A stretch of 64,000 nt of DNA from contig OU015673.1 of the NCBI GenBank assembly GCA_907165275.2, positions 7,591,001 through 7,655,000 of the forward strand. The letters are read 5' to 3'. This DNA is from Zygaena filipendulae (taxonomy: Eukaryota > Arthropoda > Insecta > Lepidoptera > Zygaenidae). Below the pieces are notes generated by a model. It worked only from the letters and a program-made list of their open reading frames with translations, was not told the origin of the DNA and made no database searches. The first letter of the stretch is position 1, and every line of letters begins with the position of its first letter. The translations under genes were made by a program, and so were the position numbers. Shown one piece after another: positions 1-10,090 of this stretch.

Positions 1-1361
1 GGATCAATTAGATCTGTGTGCTGGGAAGTATTATTTATTATTATAAGAAAAGATTTTAATTTAAATAGTTTAAGCATTTCTCTGAGAAATTAGTAAGTAA
101 TAAGTAATAAGTTTATTTCTAAAAAAACCATTATGTTATTACATTAGTTCACTAGCGCCTAAACTAGTTTAAAGTAGGCATTAGTTAGGCATTCCCTTGA
201 ATTACAAAATATAATTGGACGCAGACAAGCAATAACATGTCAACCCACAAAACAAAGTTATTGATTCAGAACGATTTATTGAGAGTTAGAGAATGTTTTT
301 TAATTATGTGTCTACCTTATTACATTGTTTAAATATGTAACTAGATATTGAACATAAAAATGTTGAAACAAAATGGCGCTATAATTTTAAAACTTTAATT
401 TACTTAAAATTTCTCCAGTGTGGGTTAACACACTATTGCTTATCTATGTCCAATTTATCTACTTTAGTAAAGAAGTAAAAAAAAAAAATTCAATATTTTA
501 TTTACGTTATAATTGAAGGAGAAGTAATGCTGGCATAATATTCCATTGTTATACCGAGTGATATTTCAGTCCGCGGTAGATATGTATCAAAGGGAAAAAT
601 CAATACATTTTCAGGTCTGATTTCAAACTTTACATATTGTCGTGTCTGTAGGTACATAATTATTTGCTCGTTAGCCCCTCTTTGAAATTGTCAAGTAATT
701 AATCAGTGGTTTCTGGAACTATCGTGGATACAAATTAGTCGGCTGTGTATCAACGTCTAAATCGATTTGCGTAGACCTACGAAAAAATAAGTACGTAGCA
801 GATTATGTCAGATATAGTATTATAATACTTGTAGTTATAAACGTAAATTATTTTATCTACACTAATGTTGTAACATTCTACTTATGTTTCCAATACTTGA
901 CTTATAATTACTACTGTTATAGCGCAGACAACAAAACACTCAATTTAAGCAATTTCACATGATGGTATAATATCCACATCGATATCGTAAAATCTCATTA
1001 TAACATCAATAAAACGCGACCAACTTGATTGCAGGGCCAATCAGGTTACTATACTATTACGTTACTATTATGAAACTCGCTGCGCTCGTTTCATAAACTC
1101 ACACTCGTGTTTTAATACCCTTCATTATATGACAGTTGCATAAACTACTATAATTGTATATTGTATATTCTGTTTAAACTCCAACAACATCAATTGATTT
1201 TTGATAAAACCTCCACACTTTATATCTTACTAGAGTTTTATCCTTTATTAAATTCGATAGGCACCTACTTTAAAAACATTTTTGCTCTGTTCTTCTGTTA
1301 ATAATTTAATTTAAAATTTTACAAACCTACTTCTTACATAATATTTAACTCTAGATGATAA
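1..1361. other. No recognised feature
   Basis: AT-rich sequence with no long frame and no repeat I recognise. At 1071-1095 there is a short imperfect palindrome, GAAACTCGCTGCGCTCGTTTC. This may be decayed repeat or plain intergenic DNA. Confidence 0.5.
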
Positions 1362-1555
1362 TCTAATATATAAAATTTTCGTGTCACAATGTTCGTTCCC
1401 ATACTCCTCCGAAACGGCTTGACCGATTTTTATGAAATTTTATACGCATATTCAGTAGGTCTGAGAATCGACTACTATCTATTTTTCATCCCCCTAAATG
1501 GAGTTCCTGCGGGAATTCCGAAACTCACGCGGGTGGAACCGCGGGGCACAGCTAG
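1362..1555 (+). mobile_element. Helitron-like element, variant C, full length
   Basis: It starts A|TCTAATATATAAAATT and ends CACAGCTAG|T, so it sits between A and T as Helitrons do. The 3-prime end has the near-palindrome TGCGGGAATTCCG and the hairpin CGCGGGTGGAACCGCG about 10 nt before CTAG. There is no coding capacity. A second copy of the same variant is at 49234-49420. Confidence 0.82.
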
Positions 1556-1682
1556 TAATTAATATAGAACAGTTAACATTTTAACATGTTAAAAGTAAAC
1601 TTGGTTATAACTTAAAAATAAAAGGAAAAGTATTTATCCCATTAGAAAATATAAAAATACAAGTTTTGAATTGAGTTGTTCA

Positions 1683-1900
1683 TCCTACTAATATTATAAA
1701 TGTGAAAGTGTGGATGTTTGGATGTTTAAATGTTTGGATGTTTGGATGTTTGTTACTCAATCACGCAAAAACGGCTGAATGGATTTGGATAAAATTTGGC
1801 ATGCACGTTGCCAGGGGTACAGAGAAGGAGATTGGGTACTTCCCGGAATTCTCACGGGAACTCCGAAATTACCGCAGGTAAAACCACGGGGCACAGCTAG
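1683..1900 (+). mobile_element. Helitron-like element, variant B, full length
   Basis: It starts A|TCCTACTAATATTATAAATG and ends GCACAGCTAG|T. It carries a run of GGATGTTT-type short repeats near the 5-prime end and the family's middle block (ACGTTGCCAGGGGTACAGAG). The terminal hairpin is slightly decayed (CGCAGGTAAAACCACG). The small frame across it is not a gene. Confidence 0.82.
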
Positions 1901-2060
1901 TATAATATCATGGATAGGGTCAATAAGAAATATATATGTAAATAAATATAAGCTTCGGAATTATTGCCATACCCGAAAAGGGTCACTAAGTTGTAAGCAC
2001 AGTTTATAATATTATGTAACATCTGATTTGAAATGTACACTTGGTTGCAATAAATAATTT

Positions 2061-2080
2061 GATTGATTGATTGATTGATT
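2061..2080 (+). repeat. (GATT)5 microsatellite, probable retroelement tail
   Basis: Five GATT units follow GCAATAAATAATTT. An AATAAA just before a simple repeat is typical of the 3-prime end of a non-LTR retrotransposon or SINE. The upstream body (about 1905-2060) is not identifiable. Confidence 0.45.
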
Positions 2081-2107
2081 CATTGACTCTTTGTGCAGGA
2101 CGAAAGG

Positions 2108-2190
2108 ATCCCATGTTACTCAGGGATGCTGCAGCTTCCTATTAGTGAAAGAAATTTTTCGAATCGGTCCAACAATTCCAGTGGATATCA
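2108..2190 (-). mobile_element. Helitron internal fragment
   Basis: The block ATGTTACTCAGGGATG...TTCCTATTAGTGAAAGAA, followed by ATCGGTCCAAC, matches the middle of variants A and G in reverse orientation. Both ends are lost. Confidence 0.55.
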
Positions 2191-2401
2191 TCGCCCGCAT
2201 CCAAAATAAACTTATTTTTTTAATAATATTAGTAGATATCTATAGATAAAAGAGTCAGACATAAAGGCGAATCTTGATTTATTTATATTTGTTTATTATA
2301 CTTATGTAGTATAAAATTAGATGGTAGTAGTAAAAGTGGTAAATATTGTAGTAACAATTAGTATTTGATTAGGACTTTGAAGACACGAGCGCAGCAGCTA
2401 C

Positions 2402-2591
2402 TCTATACTAATATTATAAAGAGGTAGAGTTTGTGAGTTTGTGGGTTTGTGAGGTACTTAATCTCTGGATCTACTGACTTTGAAAATGGTTTTCTCAATA
2501 AAAAACCACGTTATTTGTGGCTATATTCTAACCGGGAATTCCCACGGGAACTCCAAAATTACCGCAGGTGAAACCACGGGGGAACAGCTAG
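2402..2591 (+). mobile_element. Helitron-like element, variant G, full length
   Basis: It starts TCTATACTAATATTATAAAG, then a GTGAGTTTGTGGGTTTGTGAG tract (slightly shortened here) and the block CTCTGGATCTACTGA. It ends GGGGAACAGCTAG|T. The inner palindrome reads GGAATTCCCACGGGAACTCC. Confidence 0.82.
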
Positions 2592-2864
2592 TATATAATA
2601 AATTACAATCATAGTTTGCGCTCCCAAATCCACGCACCGTGTTCAAAACTTCTATAGTATATCAATTAGTGTTTAGTTAGTTACAAATGATTTAAGTTAT
2701 TTACGTTATAAACTTTAAAGCGTTTGAACTTTGAAGTTTCGAGAGCTTATGAAGCTTGGGATAGTAAATATTGCTAAATAGTATTTGCGGTGAGAGAAGA
2801 CGCATAGCTCTTAAATTAATGATTGTATTGAAAGATACCTATCATTTAATCCCTTATTATACGA

Positions 2865-3041
2865 AAACTCTGTCTTTCTGTCGGTCTGTTATGCTTTCAG
2901 GCCTTAACGGTTCAACCGATCATCATGAAATTTTGCAAACACAGTGTCAGGGGTGCAGAGAAGGTGATAGGGTACTTTTTGTCCCGGAATTCCCGCGGGA
3001 ACTCCGAAATAAACGCGGCTGAAACCGCGGGGAATAGCTAG
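2865..3041 (+). mobile_element. Helitron-like element, variant B
   Basis: It has the GATCATCATGAAATTTTGC block, the AGGGGTGCAGAGAAGG block, the palindrome GGAATTCCCGCGGGAACTCC and the end CCGCGGGGAATAGCTAG|T. The 5-prime boundary is blurred (around 2865), where the ATTATAAA start has decayed. Confidence 0.75.
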
Positions 3042-3139
3042 TTTATAAATTATAATAAGCTTTGCAAGTTTGGAATCGAAGTGTATCTAAAAAGCTGTAG
3101 ATAATAATATCACTTATGACTTAACACATTATAAAACAG

Positions 3140-3484
3140 AATCCTCCGCCGAGTTTGTTCGCGATAAACTCAAAAACTACTGAACGGATTTGCATGCGGT
3201 TTTCACCAATAGATAGGGTAATTCATGAGGAAGGTATAGGTATATAATTTGTCAAGTTTTTATATAAATGGGTTGAAATATAACGAAAATTTATCGTTGG
3301 AACTGTCGGAAAAAGTACCTTGTTACGTCTCCACGCCTTAACTTATACTTAACCGATCATCATGAAATTTTGCATACACGTTGTCAAGGGTACAGAGAAG
3401 GACATAGGGTACTAGTTAGTTAAAACTCCAGAATTCCCGCAGGATCTCCGAAATTAACGCGGATGGAACCGCGAGGAACAGCTT
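3140..3484 (+). mobile_element. Composite Helitron fragments, variants H and B
   Basis: The first half (to about 3300) has the variant H block GGTTTTCACCAATAGATAGG and TTCATGAGGAAGGT. The second half (from about 3335) has the variant B middle and a 3-prime module ending CGCGAGGAACAGCT, where CTAG has decayed to CTTT. These are two partial copies in the same orientation. Confidence 0.6.
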
Positions 3485-3618
3485 TCAGAGCATACTATAC
3501 TTCAGAAATACCTACACACGATACTAAATTATATTTTTCCCATGTACTTACAGTAAGCAAAATTAATTTCGGTGAGTAAAACATAATATGCATGTAACAA
3601 TATAAGTGTTATTTTAAC

Positions 3619-3810
3619 ACCCGCGGAATTGTTAAATACAAATTTTGTAACCCCTTTTCATCCCCTTAGAGGTTGAGTATTCAAAAATCCTTTATCGGAT
3701 GCCTACGTCATAAACAGAACACACACTAAGTTTCAAGTCTCTACGATCAGCGGTTTAGGCTGTGCGTTGATCCATCAGTCATTCAGGACGAAGCATTTTA
3801 TATGTATAGA
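3619..3810 (-). mobile_element. Helitron-like element, variant E, 3-prime truncated
   Basis: Read on the minus strand it starts TCTATACATATAAAATGC and runs through a GCTGATCGTAGAGACTTGAA block shared with 58288-58514. It stops before the terminal hairpin, since only CACCCGCGG-like remnants remain at the left. The paired copy at 58288 is what makes this recognisable. Confidence 0.7.
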
Positions 3811-4206
3811 TGATATACTCTAAGTAGATAAATAAAAAGTCAGTTTAAACCGGTACCTAGTTGTTGGCTTACTGTCTACGCTGCAAATAAAAAGTGATTA
3901 GAAAATGTGACAATATTTGCCATTTCCTTCCTTCTGAGTTGGAACTCGGTCTAAAATATACATTCAAGTTTTGCGTGGGATTGTAAATGATTAACTAAAC
4001 AAATGTAATTCTAGAACATCACTAGAAGCACTTATTTACAAAACCCGATAGGTCGGTATTACGTTTCGAGTCGACCGATGTTGTGATGCTTTGACATTGG
4101 CTGAATTGTAAATTTATGGCTCTTGTATTAGAAATTATTACCGGCGCTGTGTTGTTAATTAATTGGTGAGGATCATCAATTAATGGGTCAGTTTTCCTAT
4201 TATTTA
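3811..4206. other. No recognised feature
   Basis: No repeat, RNA gene or credible frame was recognised here. Confidence 0.4.
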
Positions 4207-4325
4207 CTAGTTCCGTGGTTTCACCCGCGGTAATTTAGATTTCCCGCGGGAATTCCAGGATAAACTATACGTACAAACCTTCCTCTTGAAAAACTGTATC
4301 TATTGGTTAAAACCGCATGAAAATA
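4207..4325 (-). mobile_element. Helitron 3-prime half, variant H
   Basis: The left end is A|CTAGTTCCGTGGTTTCACCC, the reverse complement of the family 3-prime end. The palindrome TCCCGCGGGAATTCC and the H block (ATCTATTGGTTAAAACCGC) follow. It runs into an A-rich stretch at 4322-4350. Confidence 0.7.
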
Positions 4326-4398
4326 AAAAAAAAAAATAAAAAAAATTATGAAAATAAAAAAATAATTTTCTCGATGTAAAGTTCACTCAATTTTTTTC

Positions 4399-4880
4399 TT
4401 ATCCGAAACTTGGCCAATAAAATAGGACTGCCAATCGCCATACTATCGAAGGTGACTCGGAAAAAACTAAAATACTGCATTAAATCTAGATGGCGTGACA
4501 AACTGAGCTGTTTTATAGGTTGCAATTTTTTTTTTCGCTAGGTTCGCTTAGTCAACAACAAAAATTTTTTAGCATTTCTACAAATCACGAAAAGATGGCG
4601 TTAGAAAAAAAAGTTCTTTGGAAACATGTATGAAATTACTTGTCGATACTTACGCCATCTGTTACTATTCAGCTGTATCACCAGAATATTAATCCTTCTA
4701 CTCAATGAAAAATTGCACAATGGTTTAGTTAGGTTCACCGATGTTTCATTTGCTCAATTTTTTCCATGTCGTTACTCTTGGTGCCGTCAAGTGCTTTTAC
4801 TTAGAACTAGTTTCGAAATCACGCTCGATAGTATGGCGATTGTCAGTCCTCCAGTTTTATTGGTCCATGTCCGAAATAAT
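4399..4880. mobile_element. TIR element without a transposase (MITE)
   Basis: The left arm (about 4400-4455) and right arm (about 4820-4880) are inverted copies sharing GACAATCGCCATACTATCGA (left: GCCAATCGCCATACTATCGA) and CCAATAAAA. The 480-bp span has only chance frames, including a 153-codon frame that runs beyond the element. Superfamily not determined, and no target duplication was established. Confidence 0.6.
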
Positions 4881-5337
4881 GATGCGAAACGATTTGCCAC
4901 GTTGGCAGTTTTCAAATCACTCCTAAAACGGACCTTTATCAACAACAATAATTTGCCTAAGGTCTTAATAAAAATAAATGCCCGGACCTGGACCCTTTCG
5001 TCTCGACCTTTCCCTCGACGTTGGAATCTTCTCGCTTTACTATGCGTGGAGCAGGGTACAATTTATGAGTTATGCCATTTGGTGTGACCCCCTCAAACCC
5101 ACCCCCTCATTCTGATGGTGATGAAGAGGCGGGGAACTTCTGAGGACTTATTACTTTCTGTGCTATTCACATAAATAAAATTAAATAAATCTATTTAAGC
5201 TTCTAGTTACGAGGTAATAAAGTTTAAAGTTCAGATACCGAATTTTTTAGGTATAGGAATCTAATAGATTTCAGTTTTTTTTTTAGAAGAATTTAGTAGA
5301 ATTTCCCGATTAACTCACAATCTTTCTTTAAAAAATA
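4881..5337. other. No recognised feature
   Basis: The 153-codon frame ending at 5087 starts inside the TIR element and shows no domain. I see nothing else here. Confidence 0.4.
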
Positions 5338-5590
5338 CTAGCTGACCCCCGCGGTTTCACCAGCGGTAATTTCGGAGTTTTCGCAGGGACTCCAAAGTAG
5401 TCTAATTTACTCCTTATAACATCGGCTAAGCAGTGAGAGTCCCGTCCCAATTGGTCCAACCGTTTCGGGTGAATTTCGGTACTCCCGCAGGAACTCCAAA
5501 CTTTTTTATACAAACCTTGTCCTGACAATAATAAATACAAAAAAAGGATTATCTAATTTGGTGTAGTCGTTTGGAAGTTTGGAAGTTATG
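5338..5590 (-). mobile_element. Decayed Helitron copies
   Basis: The left end is CTAGCTGACCCCCGCGGTTT followed by a recognisable 3-prime module. A second partial module (ATTTCGGTACTCCCGCAGGAAC) lies near 5475, so at least two minus-strand copies are merged. Confidence 0.65.
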
Positions 5591-5775
5591 CGATGCACAT
5601 ACATTTCGGCGATTCATTTTTATTTAAGTAGGTATATAGAATAGCGTAGATGAGACCATTGTCTATGTACGTCATTGTTTTTGAACTTTTGCACGTACCT
5701 ACTGGCCGAAAATATTTTTTGTGATGTAATATCGCAAAATAGGCAGTGCTTTATGGTTTTATTTTAGTTGGCTCA

Positions 5776-5981
5776 TCTATACTAATATTAAAAAAGAGGA
5801 AAGATTTGCTTTTTTGTTTGTTTGTTTGATACGATTTAACTAAAAAACAACTGGACCGATTCAAAAATTCTTTCACCATTAGAAAGCTACATTATCCCTG
5901 AGTAACATAGGTTATATTGTGATCGGAAATTCCCGCGGGAACTCCGAAATTACTCCGAGTGAAACCGCGGGGAACAGCTAG
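5776..5981 (+). mobile_element. Helitron-like element, variant A, full length
   Basis: It starts A|TCTATACTAATATTA then GAGGAAAGATTTG, and has the middle block TTTCACCATTAGAAAGCTAC. The palindrome is TTCCCGCGGGAACTCC and the end GGAACAGCTAG|T. Sister copies are at 7390, 19225 and 59001. Confidence 0.85.
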
Positions 5982-6010
5982 TAATAATATAATGTAAACA
6001 GTTTTACTCA

Positions 6011-6180
6011 CTCCTTTTTAGGGTTCCGTAGCACAAAACGGAACCCTTATGGATTCGTCATGTCTGTCTGTCTGTCCGTACGGATGTCACAGTCACTTTT
6101 TTCCGAAACTATAAGAACTATACTGTTGAAACTTGGTAAGTAGATGTATTCTGTGAACCGCATTAAGATTTTTTTTCTTT
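6011..6180 (+). repeat. AGGGTTCCGTA-type interspersed repeat
   Basis: It begins TTTTTAGGGTTCCGTAGC, has a CTGTCTGTCTGTCCG tract and then TGTTGAAACTTGGTAAGTAG. The start resembles the repeats at 15408 and 28203 but the body differs. Class unknown. Confidence 0.5.
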
Positions 6181-6322
6181 ATTTTGATAAGCTTACATTT
6201 TTCGTTACAATAATGTTATCAAGTATTATTATTTAAAAATTTTATTTTATTGTTAATCTCTTTAGTGAATTTATTTAATTTTGACATCAAATTTAAATGT
6301 AATTTTTAAAGAGAAATAAATT

Positions 6323-6342
6323 ATCTATCTATCTATCTATCT
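6323..6342 (+). repeat. (ATCT)5 microsatellite
   Basis: Five ATCT units directly follow GAGAAATAAATT, again an AATAAA-like signal before a simple repeat. It is probably the 3-prime tail of a truncated retroelement occupying part of 6181-6322. Confidence 0.45.
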
Positions 6343-6344
6343 AA

Positions 6345-6818
6345 TGACGCTTCACTGCACAAGGCTGTTGTTATCAATAGAAAATTATTTACTGCCATAG
6401 TAAAATATTAACTACCTTATTAGAGATAAGCTGTTGTCGTGGCTGTGGGTTGCTATGCTAATAAAATTACGTAGGTACCAACCTATAAATTGTTAGAATT
6501 TAAGCTCAACAATTATGTCATAGAGGTAAGACACCTAATATTATAATTAAATACCTACGTCTGTGAAATATACGATGATGCTATGTTAATTAACTCGCGC
6601 ATATTTCATGTATACTAAACTCCATAACAGTAACTGGATGCCGAAGAATTAAATTTAGGAGGAAGACGTAATAAGAAACGTCTTGCGTTACAGATTGTCG
6701 TTATTAAAATTTTCGCGGGTTTCTTCTTGGAAATAGCAATTATTATCGTCGCATATTAGCTATGATAATACGTACATACATCAAAAGATCCCTAGACGAT
6801 CAAGCACGTTTTAATTAT
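6345..6818. other. No recognised feature
   Basis: No recognisable repeat or gene in this stretch. Confidence 0.4.
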
Positions 6819-7300
6819 TAATAATAATAATAATCCACATCACAACACACAGATCTACTTGATCCCACAGTAGGCTATTATTAGCTTGTGTCGTGGAAAC
6901 CAAGCAAACCATCGCGGACAAACAACGTGACACGTGATTTATATATATTAGAATAGCTGTCCCTCGCGATTTCATCCGCGATAATTTCGGTGTTCCCGCG
7001 AGAATTCCGGGAATAAAAACTATCTTATCTTTTAAGTGGACCATATTATAAATGGTTACAAAATTTTATCAAAATCCGTTCAGTAGTTTCGGAGTCCATC
7101 GCGGACAAACAACGTGACACGTGATATATTAGATTAAGATTAAGATAAGATAAGATAAGAAGATAAGATAAACACATCCAGACTGGAAAAGGGAACCCTG
7201 TGTTCATCACACAAAGCTCAACCCCACCGGGAATCGAATCCGAAACCTCTCGATTAGCGGGTAAACATGGTGACCTACTGCACCAAGGTTGAAGGTATTA
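6819..7300 (-). mobile_element. tRNA-derived SINE split by Helitrons
   Basis: The 3-prime half (AAT repeats, then CACAACACACAGATCTACTTG, to 6905) and the tRNA-like head (about 7150-7300, with CGGGAATCGAATCCGAAACC as an inverted B-box region) are the two halves of the SINE seen whole at 36218-36506. The block at 6906-7133 separates them, so the SINE was there first. Confidence 0.7.
6906..7133 (-). mobile_element. Helitron variant D, one copy plus a 5-prime fragment
   Basis: The right-hand copy (6953-7133) begins, on the minus strand, TCTAATATATCACGTGTCAC and ends in GGGACAGCTAT (CTAG decayed). A second D 5-prime fragment (6906-6952) follows directly, so the two are head-to-tail. Both lie inside the SINE. 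Confidence 0.72.
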
Positions 7301-7389
7301 TGACAGCAAGGTATCGTTACTTTAGATGTTGCGGGTTCGATTCTCGAACATAAATTTAAAAAAATAATAATAGTAATGTATCATGTACA

Positions 7390-7591
7390 TCTATACTAAT
7401 ATTATAAAAAGGAAAGATTTGATTTTTTGTTTGTTTGTTACGATTTAACTCAAAAACTACTTGACCGATTTCAAAAATTCTTTCACCATTAGAAAGCTAC
7501 ATTATCCCTGAGTAACATAGGCTATATTGTAATCCGGAATTCCAGCGGGAACTCCAAAATTATAGTGGATGAAACCGCGCGGGACAGCTAG
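7390..7591 (+). mobile_element. Helitron-like element, variant A, full length
   Basis: It starts A|TCTATACTAATATTATAAAA and ends ACCGCGCGGGACAGCTAG|T. The middle ACATTATCCCTGAGTAACAT is near-identical to the copies at 5776 and 59001. Confidence 0.85.
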
Positions 7592-7988
7592 TTGTATAAT
7601 ACCTATATTTAAAAAAAAATAACACAGACTATCAAAAATTAATTCAATAAAATGGTAGGCTTTAATAACATTTTTGAATATCTTTACAGTTAAAAACATT
7701 AAAAACATCAGTGCGTTATAAACATTATGGGTAACTAAGATAATTTTGATCACAGGAATAATTCCCTCGCTTACAGCATTCAAATACGCGTTTAGCTACT
7801 AGTATAGGTAGGTATATTATTTTGTTGTTGTGACTTCAACAAGAACGAAGACGGAAATAGAACACACAATTATTAAATACTTCCCCCTTCATAAGATCCA
7901 CTCGTTTAATTCCAGCCGACTCATAAATTAACAGACGTTCAACAGCAAAACGAAAGTATATACAGGATGGTTAAAAATATAACACGTA
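7592..7988. other. No recognised feature
   Basis: No domain-bearing frame or repeat was recognised. A 93-codon minus-strand frame here includes translated Helitron sequence and is rejected. Confidence 0.4.
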
Positions 7989-7990
7989 CC

Positions 7991-8150
7991 AAATAGAATA
8001 GAAATAGAATAGAAATAGAATAGAAATAGAATAGAAATAGAATAGAAATAGAATAGAAATAGAATAGAAATAGAATAGAAATAGAATAGAAATAGAATAG
8101 AAATAGAATAGAAATAGATTAGAAATAGAATAGAAATAGAATAGAATAGA
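7991..8150. repeat. 11-bp minisatellite, unit AATAGAATAGA
   Basis: About 14 units of an 11-bp A-rich repeat form a 160-bp block with almost no unit divergence. It adjoins the reversed 3-prime end of a non-LTR element, so it probably grew from that element's tail (unit ATTCT on the minus strand). Confidence 0.85.
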
Positions 8151-8290
8151 CTTTATTGTACACCAAAATAATGTTACAGTGTGTTAACAAAAACAAAAAC
8201 TTATACATGAAGGCATACAAAAAGCGGTCTTATCGCTTTACTAGCGGTCTCCTCCAGACAGCAGCGTAACACATTTTAATTTTTTTAAAT
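8148..8290 (-). mobile_element. Non-LTR retrotransposon 3-prime end
   Basis: On the minus strand GCTAGTAAAGCGATAAGACCGC runs into GTACAATAAAGT and then the ATTCT tail. The layout (AGCGATAAG-CCGC block, AATAAAGT, simple tail) matches 16664-16804 and 49758-49895. It is a truncated copy without coding sequence. Confidence 0.65.
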
Positions 8291-8769
8291 TCGTATCAAA
8301 TCACATTTTCTGACATTCAGATTCATCGGTTTTTGATAGACTCACAGAAAAAAGTCAGCAGCTGTTAATTCAAGTTATCTCACTGTCCAAAATGCCCAAA
8401 GTGTGTCGCAATTTTCACTTCAAAAAAAAAAAAGTTTTGTTTAGTAAATACCTACATCAATGAGTACGCCCAAGAAGTTAAACTCCTTCCGCATTTGCAG
8501 TTTTTGACATAATAAAATTTCAAAACACTCAGACGTCCGTGAATTCATCAGATCAGACAGATCCATGATTGTCATGATTTTACCTACCGTGCTCAAAGAA
8601 ATTTCTTTACCGCTTCAAAGAGCTTCGCTTATTACTTAGAGCTTAGCTAGGTACCTACTCGCCGAGTGACTAATCCTAGTGAACAGACATGTTGCGTACT
8701 ATCGCAGCTGACACGCTGAGTGAATAGGCAGCCAAATAAATTGTTACCAACGCATAATAATAATCCTTG

Positions 8770-9050
8770 ACTAAGAAAAAAATTTATCGGCTTGTCCGTC
8801 TTGTAGATTAATAAAAAATATTGGACACGTATATTTTTCGTAATCAAAAAATAACGGAGATATACATTAAGTTGAAATGTCGCGTAACGTCACGCCATGC
8901 TACAGTTTATAGCATGACGTAATGACGTCAACTCCTAACTAGTGAGTTTTATCTTAGTGTTTTTTCAATAAATTTAAATTTATTTTTAATAATCTACAAG
9001 ACAGACTAAATAAAATTTTGATTTTCATATCCCGGATACAAGCCTATTGT
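8770..9050 (+). mobile_element. CRE-MITE copy 1
   Basis: It has the left-arm signature GTCCGTCTTGTAGATTAATA and TTGGACACGTAT. The first CRE is decayed (TAACGTCA); the second is intact (TGACGTCA). The right arm is partly replaced, and the outer ends are blurred. Confidence 0.7.
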
Positions 9051-9294
9051 ATTTGGTACCCCTAAGACGGTCACCCTGTACAAAAGAGAAAGACAAGGAA
9101 TAATTTTCCTAATGAAAAGTCTTCCAAGGTGAAAGCGACACAAAAAAGTCAAAGACCGTTCCTTCAAAATTAACAAGTAAAGTGGATGGGATCGTTCTTT
9201 CTCATTTTTTTTTAATAGATTTGACGTCGTAAAAGGCGATGAAAAGCTTTCGTAATTGAAATGCTTTATTGCCACTTCATATTGTTTTTTTAAA

Positions 9295-9640
9295 CAATAG
9301 GGATGTTGACGACTTTTGAAAATCAAAATTCTAATTAGTCCGGTTTGTAAGATTAATAACAAATATTGGACACGTATTTTTTGCTTTTTCAAATTAATGA
9401 AAATATACATAGATATAGCGCATTAATAAAGTTTGGGGTGGGGGCTTGTGATTCGTGACGTCATTAACCGCTATAAGCCCCCATACAAACTGCACCGGAT
9501 ATAGTGACGTCACTCGAAATCTCAACTCAATGTGTCGCCGTTATCATTTGATTACGTAAAAAAGAAAAAATACGTGTCCAATATTTTTTATTAATCTAAA
9601 AACCGGACTAAAAAAAAATTAGTAGGTAAACTAGCCCATG
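9295..9640 (-). mobile_element. CRE-MITE copy 2
   Basis: It starts CAATAGGGATGTTGAC and ends ACTAGCCCATG, which are imperfect inverted ends. TGACGTCA occurs at 9456-9463 and 9505-9512. Internal arms of about 80 bp share GTCCG...GACACGTATTTTTT in inverted orientation. Confidence 0.8.
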
Positions 9641-9999
9641 TATTTGTAAATGAATATTTCACAATTTCAAAATATCGCTTTCTTAGTAGGTAACAAAAGT
9701 GTTGTTGGAAAATTAATGCTTCGTTAATATAATAATCTTGTTCTTTTACATTTTAAAGAATATTCAAAATAGGTGCAGTAGTTACAGAAATTACAAATGA
9801 ACTAGAAAATTAAAATAATTATTTTAATATTCTTAAATTAATTTAAATTAAATTAAAATTAAAATTAAAATAATTATTTAATTTTCTTTCACTGTTATTA
9901 ATTTTGAATATTCTTTCACTGTTAGGCAGCTACAGTATTCCCGAGTGGATTAGTTTATTACAACGAAGTCCTTTATCGCACGGTACGGATGGGGGGCAG
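9641..9999. other. AT-rich, no gene
   Basis: 9790-9890 is a low-complexity run of AAATTA and AAAATT units with local self-complementarity. Nothing else was recognised. Confidence 0.45.
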
Positions 10000-10090
10000 G
10001 ATTTATTTATTTATTTATTTATTCTTTATTGCACAGTGTGTACAAATGGCGAACTTAATGCCTTGCGGCATTCTCTACCAGTTAACCATT
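10000..10090 (-). mobile_element. Non-LTR retrotransposon 3-prime end
   Basis: On the minus strand TGGTAGAGAATGCC, GGCATTAAGTTCGCC and TGCAATAAAG are followed by AATA repeats. The same terminus follows the reverse transcriptase fragment at 62084, so this is a short 5-prime-truncated copy of that family. Confidence 0.7.

Noticed and set aside
4626..5087. 153-codon plus-strand frame
   Set aside because: It starts inside a TIR element, overlaps another frame, has no domain and AT-driven composition.
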